Notes under the pieces: generated by a model
Told to the model about the DNA's origin: nothing
Seen by the model: the letters and a program-made list of their open reading frames with translations, nothing else
Databases searched by the model: none
Position numbers and translations under genes: made by a program
Shown: piece by piece, positions 9,113 through 18,400 of the stretch
Position numbering within the stretch: position 1 is the first letter of the stretch
How the letters are laid out: every line of letters starts with the position of its first letter
DNA from: CAYJPV01 sp964396055
GTDB lineage: Bacteria; Acidobacteriota; Vicinamibacteria; Vicinamibacterales; JAKQTR01
Reading direction: 5' to 3'
Length of the DNA: 64,000 bases
NCBI GenBank assembly: GCA_964396055.1
Contig: CAYNDV010000004.1
Coordinates: 1 to 64,000, forward strand

Positions 9113-10287
9113 CGCCCGCGTTCGAGCACCAGTGCGGTCAACGCGTCGCCGACTCGCCTGATGACCGGCGACCAGTCGCCGCGTGTGTCCTGGCGGAACA
9201 GCCTGGCCGACGGGTACCACGGCGTGTCGTCGCGATCCAGCAGCCAGCGCCAGTCTCCCGGCGTCGACACGAGGATCCAGACGGGCCGGCCCAGGGCGCC
9301 GGCCAGGTGCCCGGCAGACGTGTCGACCGTGATCACGAGATCGAGGCCGGCCATCAGGGCGGCCGTATCGGCAAAGTCGCGATGGCGGTCCGACAGGTCG
9401 ACCAGCACCCCGCCCCAGGGGGCGGCGCGCGTTTCGTCCGGCGCCGGGCCGAACTGCAGGCTGTACCACCGGATGCCCGGTATCTGCGCCAGGGGCGCGA
9501 ACCGTCCGAGCGGCATCGATCGGCGATCGTCGCGTTTGTGGCCGGGATTGCCCGCCCAGACGATGCCGACGCGCAGCGCGGCGTCCTCCTCGTCCACGGC
9601 TGCGAGCGGGGCTGGCTCGGCCGTCAGGTAGGGCACGCCGGCCGGAATGGTGTCGAGGGTGGTTCCGAAGGCGAGCGGCAGGCTCATGAGCGGGCACTGC
9701 CACGCGACGGGCGGGAGCGCCTCTCCCTTCATCACGACCTGGCTGACACCCGGCAGGCTCCGCATGAGCCGCACCAGCGGTTTCGGCACCTCCAGGATCA
9801 CCTCGCCTCCCCGTGCCGCGACCAGCGGGGCGTAGCGCGCGAACTGGATGGCGTCACCCAGCCCCTGCTCGGCGTGGAGCAGGATGCGGGTGCCCCTCAG
9901 CGGTTCACCGCGCCACAGGGGCTGGGTGAATCCCCGCGGCGCGTCGGCGAAGTCCTTCCACCGCCAGCGCCACTCGTATTCACGCCAGCCTTCCGCGAAG
10001 GCGCCCTGGCGCAGCAGTTCGACAGCGAGTCCGAACCGGGCGCCCGCGTGGGAGGGGTCCACCTCGATGGCGCGGCGGTAGGCCGTGAACATCGGCTCCC
10101 ATGCCCCTCGTTCAGCGTGCCTCGTCGCGAGGGCCACGTGGCCGAGCGTGACGCAGGCGCGTGCGGACGGGTGGCCCGGCGCCAGGGCCAGCGCCCGTTC
10201 GAAGGCCGCGAGGCCGGCCTCGGGGTCGGCGCCGAAGAGCCGGTTGCCCTGCTGCAGGAGCGCCAGCACGTCGGGCGGCGCGGTCAT
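9022..10287 (-). CDS. TPR-containing GT9/GT41-like glycosyltransferase
   Basis: 421 residues. The first 120 residues hold two or three TPR-like helical pairs (ending near WREYEWRWRW, typical of the TPR/glycosyltransferase family). The rest is a GT-B fold transferase related to LPS heptosyltransferases: HAEQGLGDAIQFARY in the N-terminal lobe, then VGIVWAGNPGHKRDDRRS and VDTSAGHLAGALGRPVWILV in the nucleotide-sugar lobe. The ATG at 10287 overlaps the previous stop as ATGA. The last 29 residues are read antisense through the 3' end of the CARDB gene, so the C-terminus is probably extended relative to relatives. Donor and acceptor unknown. Confidence 0.85.
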   Translation of the reverse strand: MTAPPDVLALLQQGNRLFGADPEAGLAAFERALALAPGHPSARACVTLGHVALATRHAERGAWEPMFTAYRRAIEVDPSHAGARFGLAVELLRQGAFAEGWREYEWRWRWKDFADAPRGFTQPLWRGEPLRGTRILLHAEQGLGDAIQFARYAPLVAARGGEVILEVPKPLVRLMRSLPGVSQVVMKGEALPPVAWQCPLMSLPLAFGTTLDTIPAGVPYLTAEPAPLAAVDEEDAALRVGIVWAGNPGHKRDDRRSMPLGRFAPLAQIPGIRWYSLQFGPAPDETRAAPWGGVLVDLSDRHRDFADTAALMAGLDLVITVDTSAGHLAGALGRPVWILVSTPGDWRWLLDRDDTPWYPSARLFRQDTRGDWSPVIRRVGDALTALVLERGRYFTTRRFARPLLASLDSGTAPPTSATAIR

Positions 10288-11480
10288 GCGGCCCCCGCCT
10301 GCGCCAGCACGAGCGCCTTCAGCGCGCGGGCGTGGTCTCCCCATGTGCGGCCGTTCGCGCGCAGCCATGCCGAGCCGCGCCCGCCGATGGCCCGGCCACG
10401 GTCCCGGTTCGCATGGACGAACTCGAGCGCCTCGACGATCTCGTCGATGTCGCTCTCGCCCCAGCCGTCGGTGCCGCCGGTGCCCGCAGGCGGGGAGACG
10501 GGCCGCTGGGTCCGCAGCGGCAGGCACCATCCGTCACCGGCGCGGTCGTCGGCCAACGCCGGGCTCAGCAGATCGCGCGTGCCCGTGTTGTCCGACACGA
10601 TGACCGGGACGCCGCAGGCCATCGCTTCCTTCGCCGGCAGGTTCGTGCAGGCTTCGGCCCGCGACGGCTGCAGGCTGACGTCCATCTCGCGCAGCACCTG
10701 GGGCATCAACTGGTTCGGGATCGGCCCGATGTCGATCACCTGCGACGGGGGAATCCCGTTGGCGACGGCCCACTGCACCGCGTCGACGCGGCCCTGGTCA
10801 TCGAGCGTCACGGGGTGTGCGAGCCGGCCCGAGAATCCCGCCGAGAGCTTCGGCCACGGCGAGTGCCACGAGGTGACGAGCACGGCGTCCGGATGGCGCG
10901 CGGCAAACGCCCGGAACGCGAGCACCACGAGATCCTGTGCCTTGCGGTACTCGATCTTGCCACCGGAGAAGACGTAGAAGCGCGAGGGATCGAGCAGGCC
11001 GGATCGGGGCCCCGGGCAGAACAGCGAGGCGTCGATGCCCTCATGAATCAGGTGAACGGGCCTTGTCGCGTGGGCGCTCACGAGGTCGCGCGCCCAGGTG
11101 GATGCGACCAGCAGCGTGTCGTACGGGCGCATGCGCGCCTCGAATCCCCGGAACCGGGTGTCCTCGAAAATCAGGCGCCCGATGTTGGCCGAGCCCCGGA
11201 ACCGGGTGGGCGCGAAGCCGTTGCCGAGGCCGTGGATCACCGGGCAGTCGAACTGCAGGACGGCGTCGGCACCGGCGGCCGCGATACGGGCGGCGCAGGC
11301 GTTGGTCTCGGCGACCGCCGGCGCGATCGCCGCGCGGCGCAGCGGATCCATCCAGCGCAGGTCATCCTGAGCGATGGGCACGACCATGAGCGGCGTCACG
11401 TTCGGATCCACGGCCCAGTGGCAGAAGACGTTCAAGCCGAGGATGCCCCAGCCGAAGGTGGACGCGGCCTGCCAGGTCAT
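10284..11480 (-). CDS. GT4-family glycosyltransferase
   Basis: 398 residues from the ATG at 11480. The alternative GTG at 11495 is in frame and forms a GTGA overlap with the preceding stop, adding five residues. Typical GT-B layout: an N-terminal acceptor lobe with GWGILGLN, then EGIDASLFCPG, FSGGKIEYRKAQDL and the donor-site segment SRAEACTNLPAKEAMACGVPVI, where the E-x7-E motif binds nucleotide sugar. It sits between the GT8-like and TPR/GT genes with 4-bp overlaps, so the three are one transcription unit. Specific sugar unknown. Confidence 0.88.
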   Translation of the reverse strand: MTWQAASTFGWGILGLNVFCHWAVDPNVTPLMVVPIAQDDLRWMDPLRRAAIAPAVAETNACAARIAAAGADAVLQFDCPVIHGLGNGFAPTRFRGSANIGRLIFEDTRFRGFEARMRPYDTLLVASTWARDLVSAHATRPVHLIHEGIDASLFCPGPRSGLLDPSRFYVFSGGKIEYRKAQDLVVLAFRAFAARHPDAVLVTSWHSPWPKLSAGFSGRLAHPVTLDDQGRVDAVQWAVANGIPPSQVIDIGPIPNQLMPQVLREMDVSLQPSRAEACTNLPAKEAMACGVPVIVSDNTGTRDLLSPALADDRAGDGWCLPLRTQRPVSPPAGTGGTDGWGESDIDEIVEALEFVHANRDRGRAIGGRGSAWLRANGRTWGDHARALKALVLAQAGAA

Positions 11481-11491
11481 GACGACGGATG

Positions 11492-12427
11492 TCACGAGGC
11501 CACCCGCTCTCCGGCCCGGGCCGGGACGCGGCCCGCATCGTTCCGCAGTCGCTGCACGTCGGCCCATTCGAGGCCGACCGGGCGATCCATGCGCAGCCCG
11601 GACCCGGCCAGCGGCAGGGCGACGCCCTTGCCGATGACGTGGGTCGAGAGGTGGACGAGGCGCAGCGGATCGTACGGCGGATTGGGATCGACGAGGAGCC
11701 TTCGGGCCGGGTCCCACGCCGGCACGGCCAGGCAGACCAGCCAGTTGTAGGTGGCCGGGAACCGGCGCACGGGGAGCCGCTGGGCCTGCAGGGTGACGTT
11801 GAAGGCGGCCTGTTCCACGATCCGGCTCTCGTCGTCGATGACCGGCAGGCGATCGAGGCCGTCCTGCAGGTGTCGGCGCCAGCCGGCCCAGAGCGGCGAG
11901 TCGGTCCGGGCTGCCCAGAAGCCGCTGTTGATCACCGGGGCGCCCCGCATGAGGCGGGCCACGTCGCTGCCGAAGCAGCGGTGGTACATGCGGGCCTCCG
12001 CGTCCCAGACACGGAAGCCTTCGACGAACTTGAAGTACCCCCGATCCACCTCCGGCACGGCCGCCATGCCGGTTCCCGACGCCTCGTGGACGAGTTCCGC
12101 CACGGCCGACGCGTCCTGGAACCACGCATCCGCGTCGACCCAGACGAGGATGTCGGCGCCAGAGACGACCTCGTTCAAGTACGGGCGCGCGAGCATCGCG
12201 CCGAAGCCGGGGAACGCGGCCTCCACCTGCGCCCGGGCCGGATAGGCGTGGGGGTAGGTGAACCGTTCGAGGGTCACGCCGCGGGCGCCGAGCCAGTCGC
12301 GCTGCACCGGGTCGAGACCGAGATCCAGGACGACGGGGGCCGCCTCGACCGCCGCAAGCGAGCCAAGCAGGCCCTGCAGGCACCCGAAGTACTTCGCGTC
12401 GGCGGCGGTGACCACCCGGTACGTCAT
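11492..12427 (-). CDS. GT8-like nucleotide-sugar transferase
   Basis: 311 residues starting MTYRVVTAAD. A GT-A type fold is suggested by the N-terminal VVTAADAKYFGCLQGLLGSL and by the DxD motif in ILVWVDADAWF that binds metal and nucleotide sugar. It ends with HLSTHVIGKG, a histidine-rich segment resembling the metal-binding C-terminal motif of GT8-type enzymes. First gene of a three-gene minus-strand operon, divergent from the Maf-like gene across 383 bp. Longer open frame upstream lacks protein character; CAGGGA precedes the chosen ATG. Confidence 0.8.
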   Translation of the reverse strand: MTYRVVTAADAKYFGCLQGLLGSLAAVEAAPVVLDLGLDPVQRDWLGARGVTLERFTYPHAYPARAQVEAAFPGFGAMLARPYLNEVVSGADILVWVDADAWFQDASAVAELVHEASGTGMAAVPEVDRGYFKFVEGFRVWDAEARMYHRCFGSDVARLMRGAPVINSGFWAARTDSPLWAGWRRHLQDGLDRLPVIDDESRIVEQAAFNVTLQAQRLPVRRFPATYNWLVCLAVPAWDPARRLLVDPNPPYDPLRLVHLSTHVIGKGVALPLAGSGLRMDRPVGLEWADVQRLRNDAGRVPARAGERVAS

Positions 12428-12810
12428 GGCGATGTTCGATCCCTGGCGGCATGTCCGGCCGGCTGGTGTCGGATGACCGACACACCCTCCGTGGACAGGC
12501 GCCCTGGCTTGACGGCCTGTGCGTGCGATTCGAAGCCGCCCGCGTCCGCGCGGGCGCGCTGCCATGGTGGGTCTGCACAAAGAGTTCCATATCCGGCGTC
12601 GCTCCCGGCGCGGCCGCGGCGGATGGCGTGGCGTTCACTTTGCAGCGTGAACCCGCATCCGGCTGTCCGCCGCCTGCCGCCGGCGGGCCTGGCAGACGGA
12701 AGTTCTTGTTCTTGCAGCCACTTGCGCACATGTGCGCGGCTGGCGGGCCTGTATCCGGTGTGGCCGGGTGTCGGGGCGCCGGTCGGCTCGTGCGTCAACC
12801 AGGAGACGAC
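12428..12810. promoter_or_regulatory. 383-bp divergent control region with two dyads
   Basis: The region separates the GT8-like (minus) and Maf-like (plus) starts. It contains a perfect 14-bp palindrome, GCGCACATGTGCGC (12724-12737), 74 bp before the plus-strand GTG, and a 7-bp inverted repeat GTGTCGG/CCGACAC with 4-nt spacer (12466-12483), about 40 bp before the minus-strand ATG. Either may be an operator. The plus-strand reading frame stays open through this region, but its composition (runs of Gly, Ala, Arg, Pro and Cys) is not protein-like. Confidence 0.45.
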
Positions 12811-15396
12811 GTGATCGGTCGGAAGGACAAGCACGCGGTGGATGTCCGTCTCGATCCCGGTCCCGGCGGGCCGACGTTGTCGATCCGGACACCGGACGGC
12901 CGGTGGCTCCAGTACCACAGCCGCCGCGACCCCGTTGCCGAGGCCGACCGCCTGGTCGCACCTGCGTTCGCGTCCGGGACACCCCCGGTGGTGGTGCTGG
13001 TGGGCTCCGGGCTGGGCTACCTGATCGACGCCGTGGAGCGCCGATCGCCAGACACCAGGATCATCACGCTCGAGCCCTGGCCTGTCACGATTCCGATGCT
13101 GCATCAGCGGCGGGACTGGACCGCCGCGATCGACGGCGGGCGCCTGCTGATCCTCGAGGGGCCCGAGTATGGCGGCCGCGTGGCGGCCGCCACGCGGCTG
13201 GGAGACCACGATGCCCCGGTGATCGTTCACCCGATCGTCGAGCGCGAGTTCGCCGGCGAAGCGGCCCGCGCCCGCGCCGTGGTGTCGCAGTTGATCGATG
13301 GCGCCAGGGCCAACGCGGAAGCCAGGCGGGCCTTCGCCGGACGATACCTCCGCAACGTGCTCATCAACACCCCCGTCATCGTCAGGGAGGCCGACGCGGG
13401 GTGCCTGGCCGGTCTCGCGCACGGCCTGCCGGCCGTGGTGGTGGCCGCAGGTCCGTCGCTCGACGACAACCTGCCGGCGCTGCAGCGCTACCACGGACGG
13501 GCGCTGATCATCGCCGTCGACACGGCCCTGCGCCCGCTCGTGGCGGCCGGCATCCGGCCCCACCTCGTTGTCGGCGTCGACCCGAGCGAGATCAATGCCC
13601 GGCATCTCACCGATCTGCCCGACGTCTCCGACGTGCACCTCGTTGCCGAAGGCAGCCTCAATCCGCGGGTGTTCCCCGCGTTTGCCGGCCGCACGTTTAC
13701 CTTCAAGGTGAGCCATCACCACCCCTGGCCATGGCTGGCGGCGTACGGGGCCGGCCGCGCGACGCTGAAGGCCTGGGGGTCTGTGCTCACCACGGCGTTC
13801 GACGTCGCCTGCCTGACCGGTGCCGATCCCATCGTGTTTGCCGGCGCCGACCTCGCGTACACGAAGGGGCTGTTGTACTGCCGGAACACCGCCTACGAGC
13901 CAGAGTGGGCGCACCTTGACACCGACGACGCCCGCGCGCGCGAGTTCGCGCCACTGATGACGGGCCCCGGCCGGTTCGTCACCACCGACGTGACCGGCGG
14001 CCACGTGACCACGGCCGGGCACTTCGTGCAGTTCCGCGACTGGATCGCGGCGCGCGCGGCCGAGGTGCCGGGCCGGCGGGTGGTGAACGGCACGGGGGCG
14101 GGCATCCTCGAAGGTCGAGCCATCGACCAGGCGGATCTGGCGGAGGTGCCGCTGGCCGATGGTGTGGACGCAGGCGCCGTCCTCCGCGATCGCGTGGCTG
14201 CCCGATGGGCGGCGTCGGTCACGGAGTCGCCCGCCGACGGTCTGCGTCTGGCCGGGGCCGCAGACGACGTCGCGCACGGCGCATCGCCACTGGATCAGTG
14301 GGTGGCGTTCGCGGCCGAGCCGTCGTCCGCCGCCTGGATTCGCCCGTGCCTCGAGCATGCGGCGCGTACGCTTGAGGGGCGGCCGCATCGGCGCGAACGG
14401 CTGCGGCGCTGGGCCGATCTCCGCGCCGAATCCCGGGTCCTGGTCGCCGGCGGCGGTGGCCCGGCGCGCGACCTCCGCCGCAGGCTTGCCGGCGCGCGGC
14501 GCGATGTGGTGATGCTCGGCTTTCTCGCCGATGGCGGGCCCGGCTCCCTCGACGGGTTCCCCGTCCTCCCCGGGTCACGCACGCTCGAATCGGACTACGA
14601 CACCGTGCTCGCGCCGGAGTCGGCACCTCCGGACGACAACGGTCCATGCATGCCGCCGCCGGACGTTCCGGTCACGGTGTGCGACCCGGCCCTCTGGCGC
14701 CGCCGCATCGGCGAGTACTCGCGGCTCGAGACCGTCGTCGGCGATCTGTTCGGCGAACGCCCCGTGCTCATCGCCGGTCCGGGTGCGGCGCTGACCGACG
14801 AGGTGAGCCGGCGTTATGCGGTGGTGGCCGTCAGCGAGGTCGGTCGCGGCGTGCCCCGCGCCGACGTCGTGGTGCTGCTCAACCTGCAGAAACTGCTCTC
14901 GCTGGTCTTCGATGCGGAGGGCCTCGGGCGCTGGGGTCGCGTGCTCGTGCCGGATGGCCTCATGAAGCGGTTTCCCGATCCGCATCCGGCCGGCCGGCCC
15001 TTCGGTCCGGACGCCTGCGCCGGTCTGGTCCCGGAATACCGGGACGCCTGGGGCTGGGACCGGCTGGTGCCATTCGAGCAGGTGGATCGCCTGGTGGACT
15101 TCGGCTGGATCGCCGAGCGGCTGGTGTGCGGCCGTCTCGAGAACGTGTACGCCGATCCGTCCGCGCACCCCGAATGGACCCGCCACGATCCGGGGTTGCA
15201 GGCGTTCGATCCGGCCGCCATGAGTCCCGGCCTGGTCAAGTCGGCCTGCAATCCCACCCACCTCGGGATCTGCCTGGCGTACCACGCGGGCATCCGGCAC
15301 GTCCACACGGCCGCCGTCGACGAGACCAGGGTCGACGCCGTACTGGCGCGCCTGGGGATGACCCGCACACGCCTGGATGAAGACCACCCGGCCTGA
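12811..15396 (+). CDS. Maf/DUF115 motility-accessory-factor glycosyltransferase
   Basis: 861 residues. The central part is a clear DUF115/Maf domain: LPAVVVAAGPSLDDNLPALQ, the segment PHLVVGVDPSEI and the later DPIVFAGADLAYT. Maf proteins attach nonulosonic acids to flagellin in several bacteria; others modify surface glycans. The C-terminal 350 residues contain a Rossmann-like part (RVLVAGGGGPARDLRR) and another DUF115-like segment (RPVLIAGPGAALTDEVSRRY). Start taken as GTG at 12811 because AGGAG lies 6 nt upstream. It is the only plus-strand gene in the glycan island and converges on the fusion gene with a 24-bp gap holding a weak 5-bp stem. Confidence 0.82.
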   Translation: MIGRKDKHAVDVRLDPGPGGPTLSIRTPDGRWLQYHSRRDPVAEADRLVAPAFASGTPPVVVLVGSGLGYLIDAVERRSPDTRIITLEPWPVTIPMLHQRRDWTAAIDGGRLLILEGPEYGGRVAAATRLGDHDAPVIVHPIVEREFAGEAARARAVVSQLIDGARANAEARRAFAGRYLRNVLINTPVIVREADAGCLAGLAHGLPAVVVAAGPSLDDNLPALQRYHGRALIIAVDTALRPLVAAGIRPHLVVGVDPSEINARHLTDLPDVSDVHLVAEGSLNPRVFPAFAGRTFTFKVSHHHPWPWLAAYGAGRATLKAWGSVLTTAFDVACLTGADPIVFAGADLAYTKGLLYCRNTAYEPEWAHLDTDDARAREFAPLMTGPGRFVTTDVTGGHVTTAGHFVQFRDWIAARAAEVPGRRVVNGTGAGILEGRAIDQADLAEVPLADGVDAGAVLRDRVAARWAASVTESPADGLRLAGAADDVAHGASPLDQWVAFAAEPSSAAWIRPCLEHAARTLEGRPHRRERLRRWADLRAESRVLVAGGGGPARDLRRRLAGARRDVVMLGFLADGGPGSLDGFPVLPGSRTLESDYDTVLAPESAPPDDNGPCMPPPDVPVTVCDPALWRRRIGEYSRLETVVGDLFGERPVLIAGPGAALTDEVSRRYAVVAVSEVGRGVPRADVVVLLNLQKLLSLVFDAEGLGRWGRVLVPDGLMKRFPDPHPAGRPFGPDACAGLVPEYRDAWGWDRLVPFEQVDRLVDFGWIAERLVCGRLENVYADPSAHPEWTRHDPGLQAFDPAAMSPGLVKSACNPTHLGICLAYHAGIRHVHTAAVDETRVDAVLARLGMTRTRLDEDHPA

Positions 15397-15420
15397 ACGT
15401 TCCCCGGCCTGCGGGGCGCT

Positions 15421-18400
15421 TCAGTACCCGTGCTCCTTGTAGAACTCCGGGTACTGCGCGCGCATCTCGTCGATCGTCACGTCGATGACCGGGGCCTTGT
15501 CGTATCGTGCGCCATGGCCCTCGAAGAACAGGCTCACCGGATCCCATCGGTCGTGCCGGTACGGCCGGACGGCCGTGCGCCTCGCCTCAATCTCCGCCAG
15601 GACCGCCCGCAGTTCGTCGTCTCCGAGATCGAGGCCCAGCACCCTCGCCACGCGCGCCAGTTCGGCGTGCTGGTCCTCCAGCACAGATTCGTAGTGCAGG
15701 TCGTAGTGGCCGTGTGGCTTCCACCGCAAGTGGCGGCCGATCAGCGCGTGGGCGTCTTCCGGGTAGTTCGGGAAGCGGAGGATCCACGATCGGAGCGCAG
15801 CCAACGGCTCGCGATGCGAGGTGAGGATCACGTCTCCAAGGCGCCGGTACAGGGAGAAGTAGTTGTGCGTCTTGATGACGTAGTTCGTGTCGGCGGTATC
15901 GAAGGTCTCGAGCAGCAGCGGCCCGACCTCGTCTCCCAGTTTCGTGAGCACGGGTCTGGGCATCTCGGGATCCGGCAGCCGCCCTGGCGTCTCGTCCAGG
16001 GCGAAGACGGTTCGTCCGGGATAGTACTTCGACACGAGCAGGCTCACCGCGTTGTAGAGCCAGGTGCTGGCCGCCCGCTGCATGCCCGCTACGACGATGA
16101 CGCGCCCGCGCCGCGGCGTCGGCCGATCCGGGCCGGCCACGGGCCGGCCCAGGTCCGGCGGGGCGGTGACTTCCCGGCGTTCCCAGTCGGGCAGGACGAG
16201 GCTCCCGATGCTGCGGGGCACCGGATGGTCCGTGGCCCACGCCCGGTCGGGCGGGGCGACATGCTGCGGGTGACGCCGCGAGTAGTGGCGCGGGTCGGCG
16301 ACGGGCTCGCCGTCCACCGGCACCAGCCACTGCGGCTGGTCCGCCCCGACCGGCGGGCCGTCGCAGATGGCGGCCAGGGCACACGCCCGGCAGGGGCCGT
16401 CGGACGCGAGGTGTGCCGGAGACGCGACGCCCGCGAGACGTTCACGGACAGCGTAGTCGGCGGCGGCGAACCCGGTGACGTCCGGGCACGCCGGCGAGGC
16501 GGCGGGCCGCTCGTAGCGATAGGCCCGGGCGGCAGTCCCGAAACAGTGGATGGCACGGTCCAGCAGGCCCATGCGCTCGAGCCGTTCGGCGATGGCCAGC
16601 CGGGAGGACTCCGACGTGATCAGCACCGCGTCGGCCGGGTGGGAGGTGATCCAGTCGGCCGGGCGCCAGGGGTAGCCGTGCAACGTGTCGCTCGTGCACA
16701 TGCCCGGCGACGAGAGGAAACCGGCCACGATCACGCGGCGCGACAGCCACGGGTGCTCGTGGATGGCCTGGACGACCTCGAGGCCGACCGACGTGCTGCC
16801 GTACAGCCACACGACAAAGTGACGGACGCCGGAGGCGGGCACGCGGACGCTGAGGGCGCAGATGGCCCGGTGGGCGGCGGTATCGGGCGGGCTCAGCGAT
16901 GCGCCCGTGGCCGCCCTCGCGAGCCTGACCTGATCGGCCAGATCGGCTGGCGGATCGAACGCCGGAGCGACGTCACGCTGCCGCGGGGCCAGTGACCACG
17001 CTGCGCCTGACACCTCGGGCACCTGCAGGTCGTACGCCTCCTGCCGGCGGTTCCTGACATGCGGGCGATGGGCGTCGTCGAAGACACAGAACGGCAGGCC
17101 ACGGACCGTCGTTTCGATGCCCACGGCCTCGAGCCGGTCGATGGCCCGGCTGACCGCGGCGGCCAGTTGGGCGGCGGCGCCGCCGCCGGCAACTGGCGCG
17201 GCCGCATGAAACGTGACCGCGCACGCGCCATCGGCAATGGCCAGGTCGGCCGCGCATGCCGGCCAGTCGTTATCGCCGTCCCTCAGGCGGACGTCGAGCC
17301 TGGCCGGCACGCCCGCCTCGCGCAGGTGACCGAGCGCCGCCGACACGTCCCCACGGCGATCCGCCCCGGTGAGGGACAAGCGGACGTCGTACGTCAGGCC
17401 CTCGGCGATGCGCCGGCAGGCCTCCGGGGTCAGCGTCGCCGCGTCGTCAATGACCAGCGTGGGCGCCAGGCCGATGTCGTGGCAGTACCCCGTGATCCGG
17501 TCACGTTCCGGGTGATCGATCACCTGGACGCCCTGCACGTCGACGGCGGCATGGTCGAACACGTCGACGAGTTGCCGTGCGAGGGCCATGACCTTGTCCG
17601 CGGGGACCCACCCGGCTCCGCCCGGTTCGCCCAGCCACAACACGCCACGCCGGCTGAGCGCCGTCACGGGAACCCGCGTCCCGCCCCGGCGGCGATCGGG
17701 GCCGGCGGATGCGGCGTCGATACGCAGCGCACGCCTGGTGTCGGCCGCCATGACCGTCACGTCGTGGGCCTGCTCCCAGAGCCGGCGGTTCCGGCGCCCG
17801 ATCTCCGCGAGCACGCCCGGATCGGTGGCCAGGATGCCCTGCAACTGCTTCTTGATGGCCGCGCGCGAGAAGTTGCCGTCCATCGGAATCGAGAATCCGC
17901 ACCCGTGCTCCTGCACGTACTCGTGCAGGTGCCAGTCGGAGTGGCCCATCGAGATGACGGGCTTGCCCATGCACAGGTATTCGGAGAGCTTCGTCGAGAG
18001 CGAGTGCCTGAAGAGCGAGATGTGCTGATCGCGATAGGTGACCGTCGTGGCCAGGAAGTCCGATCGGCGGTAGATGTCGGTGAGCTGCTCGCGCCCGACC
18101 TGCCCCTTGTAGAACACGGCGTGGGGTACCGCGATCGCGTTGGCTTCCGGCGCGAACTCCCACGGCGTGTAGATGTGCAGGTGGACCCGCGTGCCCTCCG
18201 CGTTCAGTTCGGTGACCGCGCTGGCGAGCACCTTCAGGGTCTCGCCCTGCAGCGTGCGGTTCATCGCGCCGGCGTACGTGATGATCGGAATGCGGTTCGG
18301 CGCGGTGCGCTCCGGCGCCCGGGCGAACGCCATCAGGTCGGAGCAGCAGTTGTTGGCGGGCACGTGGCGGTACCCGGACCGTTCGGTGCAGCGCGCCGCG

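Noticed and set aside
12451..12810. N-terminal extension of the Maf-like protein by 120 residues
   Set aside because: The in-frame stretch is Gly/Ala/Pro/Cys-rich with no homology, and AGGAG is positioned for the GTG at 12811.
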